Below the pieces are notes generated by a model. The model ran no database searches. It had not been told where the DNA came from and was given only the letters and a program-made list of their open reading frames with translations. Position numbers and translations under genes: made by a program. This document shows, one piece after another, positions 1-10,871 of a stretch of DNA of 64,000 nucleotides. Source of the stretch: Mimachlamys varia (taxonomy: Eukaryota > Mollusca > Bivalvia > Pectinida > Pectinidae); NCBI GenBank assembly GCA_947623455.1, contig OX392527.1:52248401-52312400 (forward strand). The letters are read 5' to 3'. How positions within the stretch are numbered: position 1 is the first letter of the stretch; every line of letters starts with the position of its first letter.

Positions 1-2190
1 AAATGTATGTTAATATCAAAACCAATTATCGCTGAAATTCTAAAATATTGATGTTTTGTTCAAAAGTTAATTTAGAAAATTTGTTAGCTTGAATAAATCA
101 AATAAAACGCATCAAAATGTAATGTTTGTTTTGTTGGTTGATCGGATTTCAATATTTTAAAAATAATTTGTTAAAGACTGTCCGAGTTCATTTCTGTATC
201 TGGACCAAATGACACGCATTTCGTTTCTAGAATCAAACAGTTATGAGAGCTATTCACATGGTATTTTGATCTAAATAACATGACCTCCCAGCACGTAAAG
301 GCACTTAATAACAAATTACAAAAACTGATGTTAAAGAGTACAATCGCGACATAGCAACTGATAAATCGGATGATGTTTTAGTCCAAGTTTTCTGTCACAA
401 TATTTTCTTCATTTCTCTCTTGTTATTATTTCTAATTTTATTTATCTATTTGTTTTTTCAGCTTTCCTGTCTTTATTCTAATTTCTTTTCAGGTACCAAA
501 GCAGAGAAAATCTACTCGAGTTATTTTTTCTTCTTTTTTTTTTTTAAATAAAACATAAAATTGGAGGATGGAAGCGAAATGGGAATCATGAAACGCTCAA
601 GAGAGTATCAAACTAATTCATCTATTTGTTATTTCAATCTTCTTAATTTTTCCTGATTTTCCCATTTTCAGGTATAATGTAACGAACAACACGCCGAAGT
701 AGACAAAATTTACTCGATTTTTCGCTTTAAAAATTAAAACATGGAATTGGAAGATGGAAATAATATTTAAACCATGAACCGTTCAAGAGATTATCAAATC
801 TATTGGAACAGTAAGGTGCTCTGGCATATTTAGCCCGCCTTTGTAACCCGGTGACACACGGGCAGCTACATGTTCTATATTTTCAGTGTTCAGTTACTGC
901 TGCGTAGAAAATATTTCAAAGTTTAATATCAATTTATGGCAAGTCGTCTTGACTTAATTAATAAATTACTTGACAACGACATGATAAATACTCAAATGTA
1001 ACACCGAGTCTTCGTCATAGAGCAGCAAAAGCAGAAAAGTCGTAATGGAAGAAGATGGATATGTATTTGACTTGTATCCCCTTAACAACTGCGACATCAG
1101 GTTTCACAGATGAAATGAAATGAAAGACTGACCTCAGAAGTCTTTGACATATGTCATTCGTTTACTACCAGACCGATTTTCCCAATGCTTGAATAATTCA
1201 GACAATATTTTGCATGGCATTTCCTGAAAGCTTATTAAGGTCTACTTGGTTCTGGAATGCATGCACGTGTATTAATAGAATCTTCCAATATCGGCAATAG
1301 TTTTCGATCTCATGAACCAAAATCGGTTAATAACAATGAAAATTACGAGACTTTGAACAAACAAGTGATTACAATCCACGAATGTTCGTTCTTTATTTTT
1401 GTGTTTCATCAACCAGACATCAAAGACAGAAATAAAATGTGCTTCGTCGACCCTCATATATCATCGTTACATCAAATTATGCCTCGTTAGCGGAACAAAT
1501 TGAATCCCAAGATTACGACGATTTAATAGGAACACAACGTTTTAAAGCAAATGTTTAACCTCGACGGCTTCCAAACTGGCAGATATTGTAATCAAACAAA
1601 ACAAATTGTTTCTGGATAATTAATATTGCTAATTAAGATAACGTCAAGTCGACTTTCAGTAAATTGATGTGCGTTTTTATAATCTAAATTCGGTTAAAAA
1701 GACATATTTACGTATGATTTTTCGATAAATCAATTAGTTTATTTCTAGGGACTGTCTACAAAGCAAATCCAAAGCATAAAGTGGTTATAAACAAAACAGT
1801 TGATGGTAATCGTTTTGTTTTCTTGTAACGTATGCAATGTTTATTTCAGAAAATATAACGTTAAATCCAAATTATAATAAAATATATGTAGTTGAAATAA
1901 TGTTCACACGATAGCTCTCAAGCTGCATTTAAAGCTGGGATGTTCATTTTGATTAGAGAAATTTCAAAACAAATATAAACAAGGGAGTAAAAGGTAACTT
2001 AAGAATACAATGGAGCTGTAAATTTGTGTTTTTTATTGCATGATACCTAGAGTTCTTTCCTTCCCGGAACAAGACTAGTATTCCGACAAACCGGATCTCC
2101 TTTGACAGTGAAGTTTTATAATTGGCGCCCTACAATTGTTCAATCGCTTGTTGATGAAGCTCTTTCTGCCGGATTAGTTTATTGGTTTGG
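1..2190. other. No gene seen
   Basis: Apart from the duplication at 437-801, I see only AT-rich sequence with stops in all frames. The longest frames (about 60-77 codons near 1257-1490) show no recognisable domain and lie partly antisense to each other. Confidence 0.5.
437..801. repeat. Imperfect tandem duplication, about 180-bp unit, two copies
   Basis: Two adjacent copies (about 437-613 and 617-801) share the same order of blocks: a pyrimidine-rich stretch with ATCTATTTGTT, a TTTCAGGTA word, AAAAT(C/T)TACTCGA, AAAACAT(A/G)(A/G)AATTGGA followed by GATGGAA, and CGTTCAAGAGA-TATCAAA. They differ by many substitutions and small indels, so the duplication is old. No coding frame runs through it. 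The repeated TTTCAGGTA resembles a splice acceptor but no open frame follows. Confidence 0.7.
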
Positions 2191-2210
2191 CTGTTATGAA
2201 CCCTGTTATT

Positions 2211-2327
2211 AGTATAAACTTTATTTTATTTCTTTTTCATTCAACACATAGCGAAGAGCAAATACACAAATTTTGAAATCTGATTTGGAAACAAGTTTTG
2301 CAACTTATATTAATCCATCTGCAGGTT
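2211..2327 (+). mobile_element. Short retroposon-like insertion with 12-bp target-site duplication (copy 1)
   Basis: A 117-bp body beginning AGTATAAACTTTATTTTATT is flanked by the direct repeat AACCCTGTTATT at 2199-2210 and 2328-2339. The same body recurs at 37453-37581 with a different flanking duplication, so the duplication belongs to the target and not to the element. There is no terminal inverted repeat and no long poly-A. A 12-bp duplication fits LINE-type target-primed insertion; the family is not one I recognise. Confidence 0.65.
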
Positions 2328-2365
2328 AACCCTGTTATTGTTAACATATATACCTTGTTTATAAT

Positions 2366-2600
2366 CAGTGACAATGATACTCGGTTCTCATTTTGAGAAC
2401 TTGATGTTTACATCGATGTGACAAAGATTTACATGGCGGGTGTTGTCGATGAAGCAGAAGACGCTTACTCTTCCGGAACACCTGGTCTTATTCTCTTGAA
2501 CTTTTACAAGAGTCTCCATGTAAATCTTTCTTTTGTTCATATTTTGAGTTTGGATTATGATTTTGTTAACGCTTCGGTATTCTCTTATTTATTTGTTATC
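2366..2600 (+). mobile_element. RT-element 3' unit, plus-strand copy
   Basis: This is a good copy of a unit recurring at least ten times in the window: a 'tgatactcggttctca' block, a TTTACATGGCGGGTGT block that can be read as MAGVVDEAEDAY, then TTCCGGAACACCTGGTCTTA, and finally GAGTTTGGATTATGATTTTG before GTATTCTC. In the minus-strand copies at 22848-24430 and 55685-57770 the unit lies directly downstream of a reverse transcriptase frame, so it is the 3' end of that element. The MAGVVDEAEDAY reading is probably untranslated: several copies are interrupted or shifted there. Confidence 0.75.
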
Positions 2601-2640
2601 AGCAAGGACATACGGATTACAGTTCCCTCTATAGGCTGAC

Positions 2641-3289
2641 ACGAATTAAAGCTAACCAGTGAAGGTTAGGGATGGAGACGTCTGTGTGATATCCAAAAAT
2701 GTCTGGAGATATAGGCGGAGAGACGACGGTCCATGGTTGTTCAATAACAAGCTAACTAGAAGGATTCCAGAGACATAACAGACAAAACAATGAGAAATAT
2801 GAAGATTACAAATGATACAATAGGCAGCTATAATATTCCAATTCCGCATGATTCGTAAATGTGTCCATTCATATGAGAATGTGATGGAATACTAACAGAA
2901 TTATTAAATATCATCTTAGGAAACAGCGTGTACTTTGCAAAACTTGAGATTATCCCGGAAGTCCGGAGGGAAATAGGGTGTAGGTCGCGTACGAAATGAT
3001 AAATGTGGAAGCCCTTACATAATCTGATTTCCTTTTACGACCTGCCATTTAAGTAAATATTGAACATACCAAAATGGATCCGCTTTTAAAGCATTGCAAT
3101 ATCTGTTAGTGATAGCGTATCTTTATTTTGACACTGGTCATCGCGTTAAGTGTTTACAATGGTGTTCACTAAATAGCATACACTAATACAAAAATCATCC
3201 ATTCGCTACACGCTAAACAAATAGCAAACGCAAACGGTTATTAAAAAGCTAACCCCTCGCTAAACTTTTATCAAATAGCATACACCAAT
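2641..3289. other. No gene seen
   Basis: AT-rich intergenic sequence. The words AAATAGCATACAC and CGCTAAAC recur loosely at 3170-3290 next to the SINE tail, which may be decayed SINE-associated sequence. No frame is recognisable. Confidence 0.4.
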
Positions 3290-3411
3290 GTAACAGGAGA
3301 AAGAGAAAATGTAGCGTCCAGACCGGGGTTCAGACCCAGGACCTTCCGAACACTCTACCAACTGAGCTACCTGGTCGCCGATGATCGACCCAGTCCAGTT
3401 CCGCTACATTC
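3290..3411 (-). repeat. tRNA-derived SINE, minus strand (copy 1 of tandem pair)
   Basis: Read on the minus strand, a head ending in GATCATCGGCGACC is followed by an A-box-like GTAGCTCAGTTGGTAGAGTG and a B-box-like GGGTCTGAACCC, then an A-rich tail (TTTTCTCTTTCTCCTGTTAC on that strand). These are the internal RNA polymerase III promoter boxes expected of a tRNA-derived SINE. It lacks a folded acceptor stem, so it is not a functional tRNA. Relatives are at 3528-3645 and 16960-17050. Confidence 0.7.
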
Positions 3412-3527
3412 CTTCCTCCTTTTCGCAAAGTCTTTGCCCCCGAAAACAACTATTTACAAGTTCGTATATCCTCTTGTTCAGCATACTCTCAATGCTTCAA
3501 ACAAGAGTTGGCAAGCTCGCCAATTTT

Positions 3528-3645
3528 GTAACAGGAAAAAGAAAAAATGTTCGAACCCGTTACCTTCCGAACTCTAGACGAGCACTCCACCATCTGAGCT
3601 ACCTGGTCGCCGATGATCGATCCAGTCCAGTTCCGCTACACTACT
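3528..3645 (-). repeat. tRNA-derived SINE, minus strand (copy 2 of tandem pair)
   Basis: Same family as the copy 240 bp to its left, with the same head (GATCATCGGCGACCAGGTAG), A box (GTAGCTCAGATGGTGGAGTG) and tail. It keeps an extra stretch, CGTCTAGAGTTCGGAAGG, lost in copy 1 but present in the 16960-17050 copy, so this is the fuller version. Its B box reads GGGTTCGAA and then runs directly into the tail. Confidence 0.7.
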
Positions 3646-3659
3646 ACAGAACAAACTTT

Positions 3660-4790
3660 TTTTACATACGTGATTATACCATAAGAGACGATCATAAGAT
3701 ACTGATGAATAGGGTACTAGCACCATTGTCGATAACAAGTTCATACACTACACGCCCTTATATCTTTTTGTTTTGATTGCATCTTGTCGGTTTCTTATGA
3801 ATCGTTACACTGAAGCGGCATGAAAGTACAGCATATACGTAAACTGTCACTATTTAGGTACTTTTCTATCATAAACTAACATAACTGACATGTTTATAAT
3901 CAAACAGCATCAAATGATTAGTAGCCCACTGTTATGAAAATGATTAGTTAGCTTGAAATCCCATCCGAACTTCGCCGCATACATTTTTGTCAGTTATCCT
4001 GAGGATGTTCTTTCAGAAATTAATTTATATTGACATACAATATCGATATTTCCCCCATATGCTTTGCATGATAAAAACGCATCGTTCTTTTTTTTTCTAC
4101 AACATCATCATTTATTATATATTGGGTTTCTTTTTTCAAAGATAACAAAGCATTCAATAAAACATTTTGCGTTCTATTTACAACCCCGAACATGAAATAA
4201 ACGCGACCTCTGACAGCGGGTCGTGCGATGACGTCCGGGGGAAGTTGGTGAATTATGGCTTATCGGATGAATTCTTGGGATGATATGAAAGTACAAGTGA
4301 TTAACAACGGAACAATATCTGATAACGCCAAAGTTTCAGTCAATTCTGGTTAGTAAAGTGATCAAAATAATTCAGAAACTTCCCGTTGGTGACAACCGTT
4401 AATTATCTAATGACACATTATGTTGTTAAACGTGGCATGATATTTAGAATTCAACATTAAAACGGTCGTTTATTAATTACAAATTGCTATTTTTATAAGT
4501 GTAATTGGAGATTGATTTCAGATTAAACATTTTTGTTCCATCCTGACATCATCAATTATTCATTAACGAAATTGCAATATTGATATGAAAGATCTCAAAC
4601 AATTATACTCAGTTGAAAATTAAAATTACACAAATAGTTGTTTTTCAGTTCATCATATGCATTAACTTCGGAACAAACACACACTAGGTATTATGAGTAT
4701 TTTGTTTTTTATTTTATTTTCTTGAACAGAAGACCAAAATGCATGTATATTGACCTACCATGCGAATTTATTTTGTAAAACTTACATGGA
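3660..4790. other. No gene seen
   Basis: AT-rich sequence with short poly-T runs. I find no repeat matched elsewhere in the window, no RNA gene and no recognisable frame. Confidence 0.45.
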
Positions 4791-4792
4791 AA

Positions 4793-4970
4793 CTATATAG
4801 AGACTGCTTTAAAGTTATAAAGAGTCTGCTCAAAATTATAAAGAGACTGCTCCAAAGTTTGTATAGAGACTGTTTCAAAGTTATATAGACACTGTTTCAA
4901 AGTTATATAGAGACTGCTTCAAATTTATATAGAGACTGCTTCAACGTTATACAGAGTCTGCCCTAAAGTT
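4793..4970. repeat. Minisatellite, 22-bp unit, about eight copies
   Basis: The unit is approximately AGAGACTGCTTCAAAGTTAT plus two bases. It is repeated head to tail with variants such as AGAGTCTGCTC and AGACACTGTTTC. The array decays rightward into looser copies near 5010-5030 (TTAGTGAGACTGCTT). No coding potential. Confidence 0.85.
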
Positions 4971-5261
4971 ACACAAATATGTTGCTCAAAACTTCTGAGA
5001 ATATTCAAAGTTAGTGAGACTGCTTTGAAGGCCATGTATAATTCGAGAACGAAAACGTGTCACAGATAATTTATTCAGGAATATAACCTGACTAGAAATA
5101 ATATTCAAGCAGCAAGAATAACATACCATTCTCTGTATAATGATGCGTCTCAATAGTTTGGAATATATTTATAGATTTTTTTAACTTAACGAAAACTTCT
5201 TGCCCAACCTAGGTTTATGTAACATAGCTAGGGTCATTTAAGGACGTGTCAGGTTTTAGAG

Positions 5262-5420
5262 ATAAGGAAAGCCAGAGTTCCCGTAGAAAAACAATCGACC
5301 TGCGGTCAGTACCTGGTAACTGGCCCACGTTGGATTCGAACTCACAACCTAGAGGTGGAGGGGCTAGTGGCAGAATGTCGAAACACCTTAGGCACAGTCC
5401 TCGCTTTACATCCCCTGCCT
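5262..5420 (-). repeat. SINE-like repeat of the 'TGAGTTCGAATCC ... CCAGGTACTGACC' type, minus strand
   Basis: On the minus strand this reads a tRNA-like head with a B box (GTGAGTTCGAATCCAACG), then CCAGTTACCAGGTACTGACC, GCAGGTCGATTGTTTTTCTA, and CGGGAACTCTGGCTTTCC. I recognise this order from repeats common in molluscan and other invertebrate genomes; that recognition is from memory. A more decayed relative is at 44405-44570. The 61-codon plus-strand frame at 5246-5431 only reads through the repeat. Confidence 0.65.
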
Positions 5421-5431
5421 ATAAATCTTAA

Positions 5432-6783
5432 TTGAAGACACTTACCAAATGAAATGTTACGGATCATATCATTATGCTTGACATTTTAATAATATCCTGT
5501 TTAAATGAAACGTAACGAGAAATAATAGAGTGTACCACGTATACATACAGTCATGGACATTTTGAAATTCGTTTATTAAGTGTACCCCCATGATATCAAA
5601 CCTAAGCGACAATTATTTGTTTTGCAATGGGCCCTTTTTGCATGTTCTACATGACATTCTGAATTGTTCAATGTGAATATGCTAATATATCAGTTAAACC
5701 CATTTTCCTATATAGCTTCCTCGTGCTTTTGTCATTCTTCCTTGGGCTCTAGGGATTACTTGGCTATAGGGTTCATGCCTTGATTTGTTGTTTTATAAGT
5801 TTCTCGGTAAGGCCCTGTTGTCAGAGCTACGTACATTCTTGGAGTCGTCCCTCCATGATCAGTATACAGTAGGTCGTAATATGACTTGGAAGACTTAAAT
5901 GATAACAGGAACAGAAATGGAGCGATACTTTCGGACATTGTTTTCTAAAGTGTTAAATACATTTTATCCGCAAATTAATTGCCTGTCAGCACATTCCTTT
6001 GAAGTCACCGATGAAAACAACAAAGGAAAATAATTCAAGGACAGATATGACTACTATGGTGATGCCTAAATCAAAAGATAGTAACGGACATGTATATCTA
6101 CTGTCAGAATCATCAAACTGGAATGTATTACTGTTTGGTGTTAACGTACCTTTTTATATGACAGTTTGTTGTTCTGTATTTGTAAGACTTTCATTTTAAT
6201 ATTCCGGGATGCAGATTATTTGAACGAAGACGATTTGCTTATCAGAACTGTTGGGAAACGGTCTACTTGGATGAAGGGCATGAAGGCGAAATATAAATTA
6301 AATACCGTTGGAAAACAGCCTACTGGGATGAATTTGAGTTTTACAGTTGTGGGGTCGACAGCATTGCATGTTGTGCGGTGTCGCATGCTGTGTGAAAATG
6401 TGAGTACAATGTGAGAACGATACAAACCTGGGCATTTGTTACTACTGTGCATGTATGCGCACGGTAAACTAACGCTGTGGGATGACAATCGTGGTGGATG
6501 TAAATTGAGAAATGGCTTAACAATTTAAACGGTTACGTGTTTGATGTGTGACAGTGCTTTCAACGGCATCTTTTATAGTACAAACTCACCTGAACGTTAC
6601 AGCACAGATACCGCGACATCTATCCCAGATAATGTTATACACCTAAGGAGGTGTTATAAATATGTGGGCAGGAGAAAACGCTTTCTCTGAATATCCCATG
6701 CTTGAGGCAAACGTGTCAAACACTCGAACAATCCACCAAGAATTTAGTATAAGAAAACAAACGCTTACGTTTCGATGACATAA
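5432..6783. other. No gene seen
   Basis: AT-rich sequence with several overlapping frames of 60-90 codons around 6000-6520 on both strands. They overlap each other antisense and show no domain or splice structure that I can support. A small hairpin-like CACCTAAGGAGGTG occurs near 6641-6654. Confidence 0.4.
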
Positions 6784-7270
6784 TTTGAGGACATGCTGTT
6801 TACATGGATATTATCAAGATTTACATGGCGGGGGTCGTCGATGAAGCAAAATACGTTTACTATTCCGAAACACCTGGGCCCGTATTCATGAAACCGTTCT
6901 CATGCTCAAGCTTGGATTTCGTGCTCAAGCCTTATTTCTTGTTCTGGCTATAAATTATTTAAAAATCTAACTTTGTCAAAGTTTTGGAAAAAAGTTGAAG
7001 AGACATGAAGCCAAAACCTGTTTTCAACATTTACATTGACTTTTTGACTCATCGACATGATTAAGGAGAGTTGCAAACAGCTGGCTTGAGCACATAATCC
7101 ATGCTTGAGCTTGAGAACGGTTTCATGAATACGGGCCCTGGTCTTATGCTCGTGTACTTTTGCAGGTGTGTCCGTGTAATTGTTTTCCTTTTAGTTCATA
7201 TCTAGCCCCTACTTTAATCTATTTTAAGTTCGAATATAGTTTTGTTGATGTGTCAGTATTCTCTAATTAT
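6784..7270 (+). mobile_element. RT-element 3' unit, split by a foldback MITE
   Basis: The left half (6784-6877) carries TTTACATGGCGGG and GATGAAGCA, and ends in CACCTGG. The right half (7137-7270) resumes with CCTGGTCTTATGCTCGTGTA and runs to TCAGTATTCTCTAATTAT. Other copies are continuous at this point (GAACACCTGGTCTTA at 2478-2492 and, reversed, near 20427 and 22980). This shows that 6878-7136 is a later insertion. Confidence 0.8.
6878..7136. mobile_element. Foldback MITE (259 bp) with 34-bp terminal inverted repeats
   Basis: The termini are inverted copies starting GCCCGTATTCATGAAACCG; left 6878-6911 and right 7103-7136 differ at one position in about 34. The target CCTGG is present at both ends (6873-6877 and 7137-7141), giving a probable 5-bp target duplication, although GGCCC symmetry at the ends makes the exact border ambiguous by a base or two. 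It encodes no protein. Related by its GGCCC-type ends and self-complementary body to 53764-53970 and 60340-60576. Confidence 0.85.
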
Positions 7271-8469
7271 TTTTGTTATTTCTGGTAAGCTGGAGTAAAT
7301 GTTAAATTAATCCGAGCCATTTATAAAACGGTTATGATATATGTATTTCTGTGTATATACATATAAAGTGTATGTTCGATCCTAAAACATGCTACTCTAC
7401 TCCAGATGTGCTGTATTTAACTACTCGCTTGGGAAGGATTAGGACGACTATATTAAGAATTATATTCGTTTTTGTTTCTGCGTAAACAAATGTGAGTTTA
7501 ACGCTAGGTTTATTGATTCTGTTTGCCATAACGTACACGAACGAACCATTTTCCAACTATTTTAAGACAGTTTATGATGTGAAAAATATATGTTATATGT
7601 TTTACCAGATAGAAAGCATAATAAAATTAACATAAACGAGTATTGATAATCGGGCAAAAAGCAGTTTTCTATCGATATATATCGACAGAGAAACTCATGA
7701 GTTGGAACTAATATCAACGATGGGTGATGTATTTCAATGCTTTCAATTATTGTTTGCTACCATGCATGTCGACATAATCATAACAATCATTCTAGATAAA
7801 CAAAATTCACGGTGAGTATGAGTTTGCTTCAAATGTCAAACAGATGATCAACAAAAAGTGTCTCGTTAACATAGAGATACAGAACTGGGATAGGAATCAT
7901 ATTTCGTGATAAACGTATGAACAGCTGATATATGATACGTCATCGTTAACTCGATCTACATAAAGCGTATCAGTAGTTCTTCGTCCTGTCCGTTATGGAA
8001 GGCCACGACCTATGACCTATTAATATCAAGAAACTGTATATCGGGATTTTTTTTTCGGTCTGGTAAATTTTTCATCCCTTTGCTATGAAATCAATTGTTG
8101 TCCTGTGCTAACTTCGACCTTAGCATTAAATCGCTTTGTACACACATATACAGTCATGAATCTTATTGACAGCATTGAAAATTGCCCAGGACGAATGATT
8201 GTTTTTTTTCTTTTATCATAATTATATTTGTCGAAACCAGAAAAGTTTATGTTAGATAATAATTACAAGTTTCCATGATCAGGGATATTTAAGTATGAAT
8301 GTAAACTTTTTTATTTGTATAAGCTTGCATAGTTTGTGTCCTTGTTTGATATGTAGGCGGACGCTTTTGAATAGATTCATTTTTGTGATTGAGAATGATA
8401 CCCCAGTTCTCACGTTCACGACTTTCATATCTCACATGAATTCAAGCTATTGTGTTTGATGAACACTAT
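7271..8469. other. No gene seen; possible decayed RT-element sequence at the right
   Basis: AT-rich sequence. At 8350-8440 GGCGGACGCTTTTGAATAG and TGATTGAGAATGATACCCC resemble the region just upstream of the RT-element 3' unit, so a decayed copy probably begins here. Nothing else is recognisable. Confidence 0.4.
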
Positions 8470-8636
8470 AAGCAAGCTTTATGCTCGCCATATTGATTTC
8501 ATTCAGAACTATTTTGTATCATTTTATGATATGAAGATGGACGTATTTTTATTATATGATCAATAGTGTGTTAACTTGATGTGATTGACAATTATGACCC
8601 GGTTGTCACTTTGGATGTGACGTTTACTTAAGGATT
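8470..8636 (+). mobile_element. RT-element fragment (upstream part of the 3' unit)
   Basis: The order CAAGCTTTATGCTCGCCAT, TTTTATGATATGAAGATGGA, CAATTATGACCCGGTTGTCA then GATGTGACGTTTACTTA matches the segment between the RT frame and the MAGVVDEAEDAY block in the copies at 20292-20620 and 22848-23230 (minus). It stops before that block, so it is truncated. Confidence 0.6.
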
Positions 8637-8645
8637 GAATCTTGA

Positions 8646-8755
8646 TTTGCTCGATTTCATTGGGTGATGAATTGAGTTGGTCTTCAAACAAAAGCATTTC
8701 ATGTTCAATTTGTTTCAAGACAAACCCAATGAATCACCCCATGAAATCGAGCAAA
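8646..8755. repeat. Inverted repeat hairpin, about 39-bp arms, 32-bp loop
   Basis: The left arm 8646-8684 begins TTTGCTCGATTTCATTGGGT and the right arm 8717-8755 is its reverse complement with a few mismatches. It sits immediately right of the truncated RT-element piece. It may be a small foldback element; no second copy is visible here. Confidence 0.75.
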
Positions 8756-8759
8756 GCAA

Positions 8760-9540
8760 AATTCAAACCTTAAATTTCAATCACCGTGCATTTCCAACAA
8801 TTTTAAGTTGTGAAGACTATTCTAGTTTGTTCAACGTTCTGGAGCGTGTGCAAATCTACGTATTGGCGTAATGTAAAACATATATGGTCCGTCATTGCAA
8901 TACAATCAAACAACTTTATCATGTGCATTGATAGTTCAGTCAAGACACATTTTGTAGAAACAAAACACGAACCAAGTTTATAAATGCAACATCAATTTTT
9001 TTGTTAAATAATTCATAAGAAATCAGATATTCTGACGCGTCATCGCGGAAGAATGATGATTTGACGCGGTGCGCAGGCTAAGTTGTGAGTCTACGGCAGC
9101 CACTGTTTTTCCCGAAGTGGAGAGCTGCTTAATTTCGAGTTTCTACCTAGGTTTAAGCCTACATAGTTTGAAATATGAAGCTGGCGTAACTGAATGTCTT
9201 ATCAGACGAAAAACCAGATGTGGCTCGAAGGACGAAACTATTCGATATGGCAGTTGACTGTTCGAAATTCTTTTACAAAGGACGTGACAAGACAATCTAC
9301 TGCTGAAAGGTGAATTTCTATTTTGCTGATTGATCGACTATGGTTGTTTAGATTTGATTTCTTGTTAAGCTTCAATACAATGGAGATATCTCAAGTGGTA
9401 TCTTTGTTTCAAAGTTTTTCTAGATACCTTGTTTTGCAAAATCCTACGCGCAGGCAATGCTTATCAGGTCAAATTCGTCGGCAAATGAAAAGCGTTACAT
9501 TTGGTAGTTTTCATCGAGTTCAGCTTGAGTAAGAATTGAA
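8760..9540. other. No gene seen
   Basis: Two 62-69-codon frames (9069-9257 and 9323-9532) have no domain I recognise. No RNA gene or matched repeat is visible. Confidence 0.4.
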
Positions 9541-9544
9541 ATAT

Positions 9545-9750
9545 TTAGATGTGACTAAGATTTTCATGGTTAGTGTCATTGATGAAGCAGAAGGAGCTCA
9601 CTCTTCCGTAACGTCTGGTCTAATTCTCTTGTACGTGTTCAAGGTTTTGCCTGTAGATTTTCCCTTTGCTCATCTTTTATCCCAAATTTAATCAATTTTG
9701 AGTTTGGACTGTTATTTTCTTGACGCTTCAATTTTCTCTGATTTTTTGTT
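9545..9750 (+). mobile_element. RT-element 3' unit, plus strand, decayed
   Basis: TTAGATGTGACTAAGATTTT, GATGAAGCAGAAGGAGCTCA, TCTGGTCTAATTCTCTTGTA, then TTGAGTTTGGACTGTTATTT and TTGACGCTTCAATTTTCTCT align in order with the 2366-2600 copy, with about one change in five or six bases. Confidence 0.7.
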
Positions 9751-10871
9751 CAATAGTTGAGCAGTTATCTACCTTCGGTTGGCATGCACAGCCAGTATGA
9801 CTGCCAATCGAAACGTTACATTAAGGAAGAGAATATGCCAATTTTAAAACTTAGAGCAATTAATGATTAATAATTAGTTAATGACTTGAACATAAAAAAA
9901 TATCTAAGTATTTGTTGGATGTCTAAGCGCCGGTATATGTAGACGTCATAACCAAAACCTTACCATGTACTTATTGTACAGACAACGGGGGAAACAATGA
10001 TGCCATGTGACAATTAAGGAAGACAAATTGGAGACGTGTTTACCGCTTATCGTATCGATTTTGAAGTGGCAACGCACAATTCAGTTTAACAATTACCACG
10101 GCTGCCAATTTACAAAGAGTGATCTATATCTATGAGAGACCTTCGAATGGCGATAATCGAGATACTTCTAAGTTGTGCAGTGTATAAGGTTTATTGGTAC
10201 GTAGAGAAAAAATGCCCTATTGAGTACAGTTAATTTATAACCAACCTTTCAGCTTCGTTACTTTGAATGGCATATGCTTTTAAAATCGATAAGAACCGTC
10301 TCGAATATATAGGGGGAGTTGCTTTTTGAAACACTCATTATATTACACCAGACGGCAGTTGTGCCAAGAAATTAATTCAATAGCCTCGATATCTGACTGA
10401 TGGTTGAGTTATATTCATTTGATTCGTTGTTGTATATTACTCATAGAAATACATCCTCGGATAAATTCATTCATATCAACCAGGGACTGTTGAATATTAT
10501 CATTTTTTCAAAGATTCTTCACCGTAATCTGTAATAGTATTACATAATGCATTGAGCCTTATCACGAAAAATATATCTTTCTTTTTATTATTGATGTTAT
10601 CTTGGGACTATGCAATGCATATAAATATATCTTTATGATTGATATCAAACGAATATAATTGCTACCAAAGTGAGAGATAAAAATACATCAATTCAGTCGT
10701 CTCGTCCTACAATTAAACAGAAAGATAAAGTCGTATCCTGTTTTCGTTTTAGGCCAAGAAACCACCATGCGCAATATCTTTGTGCAATAATACGCTTAAA
10801 ATTCCTTATGACATTGAAAGATAAATTACACTGAACACGTTTCAAATATTTAAGTGTATTTAAGAGGATAT
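9751..10871. other. No gene seen
   Basis: AT-rich sequence without matched repeats or a convincing frame. Confidence 0.45.

Noticed and set aside
2418..2500. Conserved MAGVVDEAEDAY peptide as a small protein gene
   Set aside because: The same DNA recurs as the 3' part of a retroelement on both strands, with frame breaks in several copies; conservation is by copying, not selection on a peptide.
3325..3375. A genuine tRNA gene
   Set aside because: A and B boxes are present but no complete cloverleaf or acceptor stem; the sequence repeats with a shared head and tail, so it is a SINE.
3381..3776. 131-codon plus-strand frame
   Set aside because: Reads through the minus-strand SINE pair.
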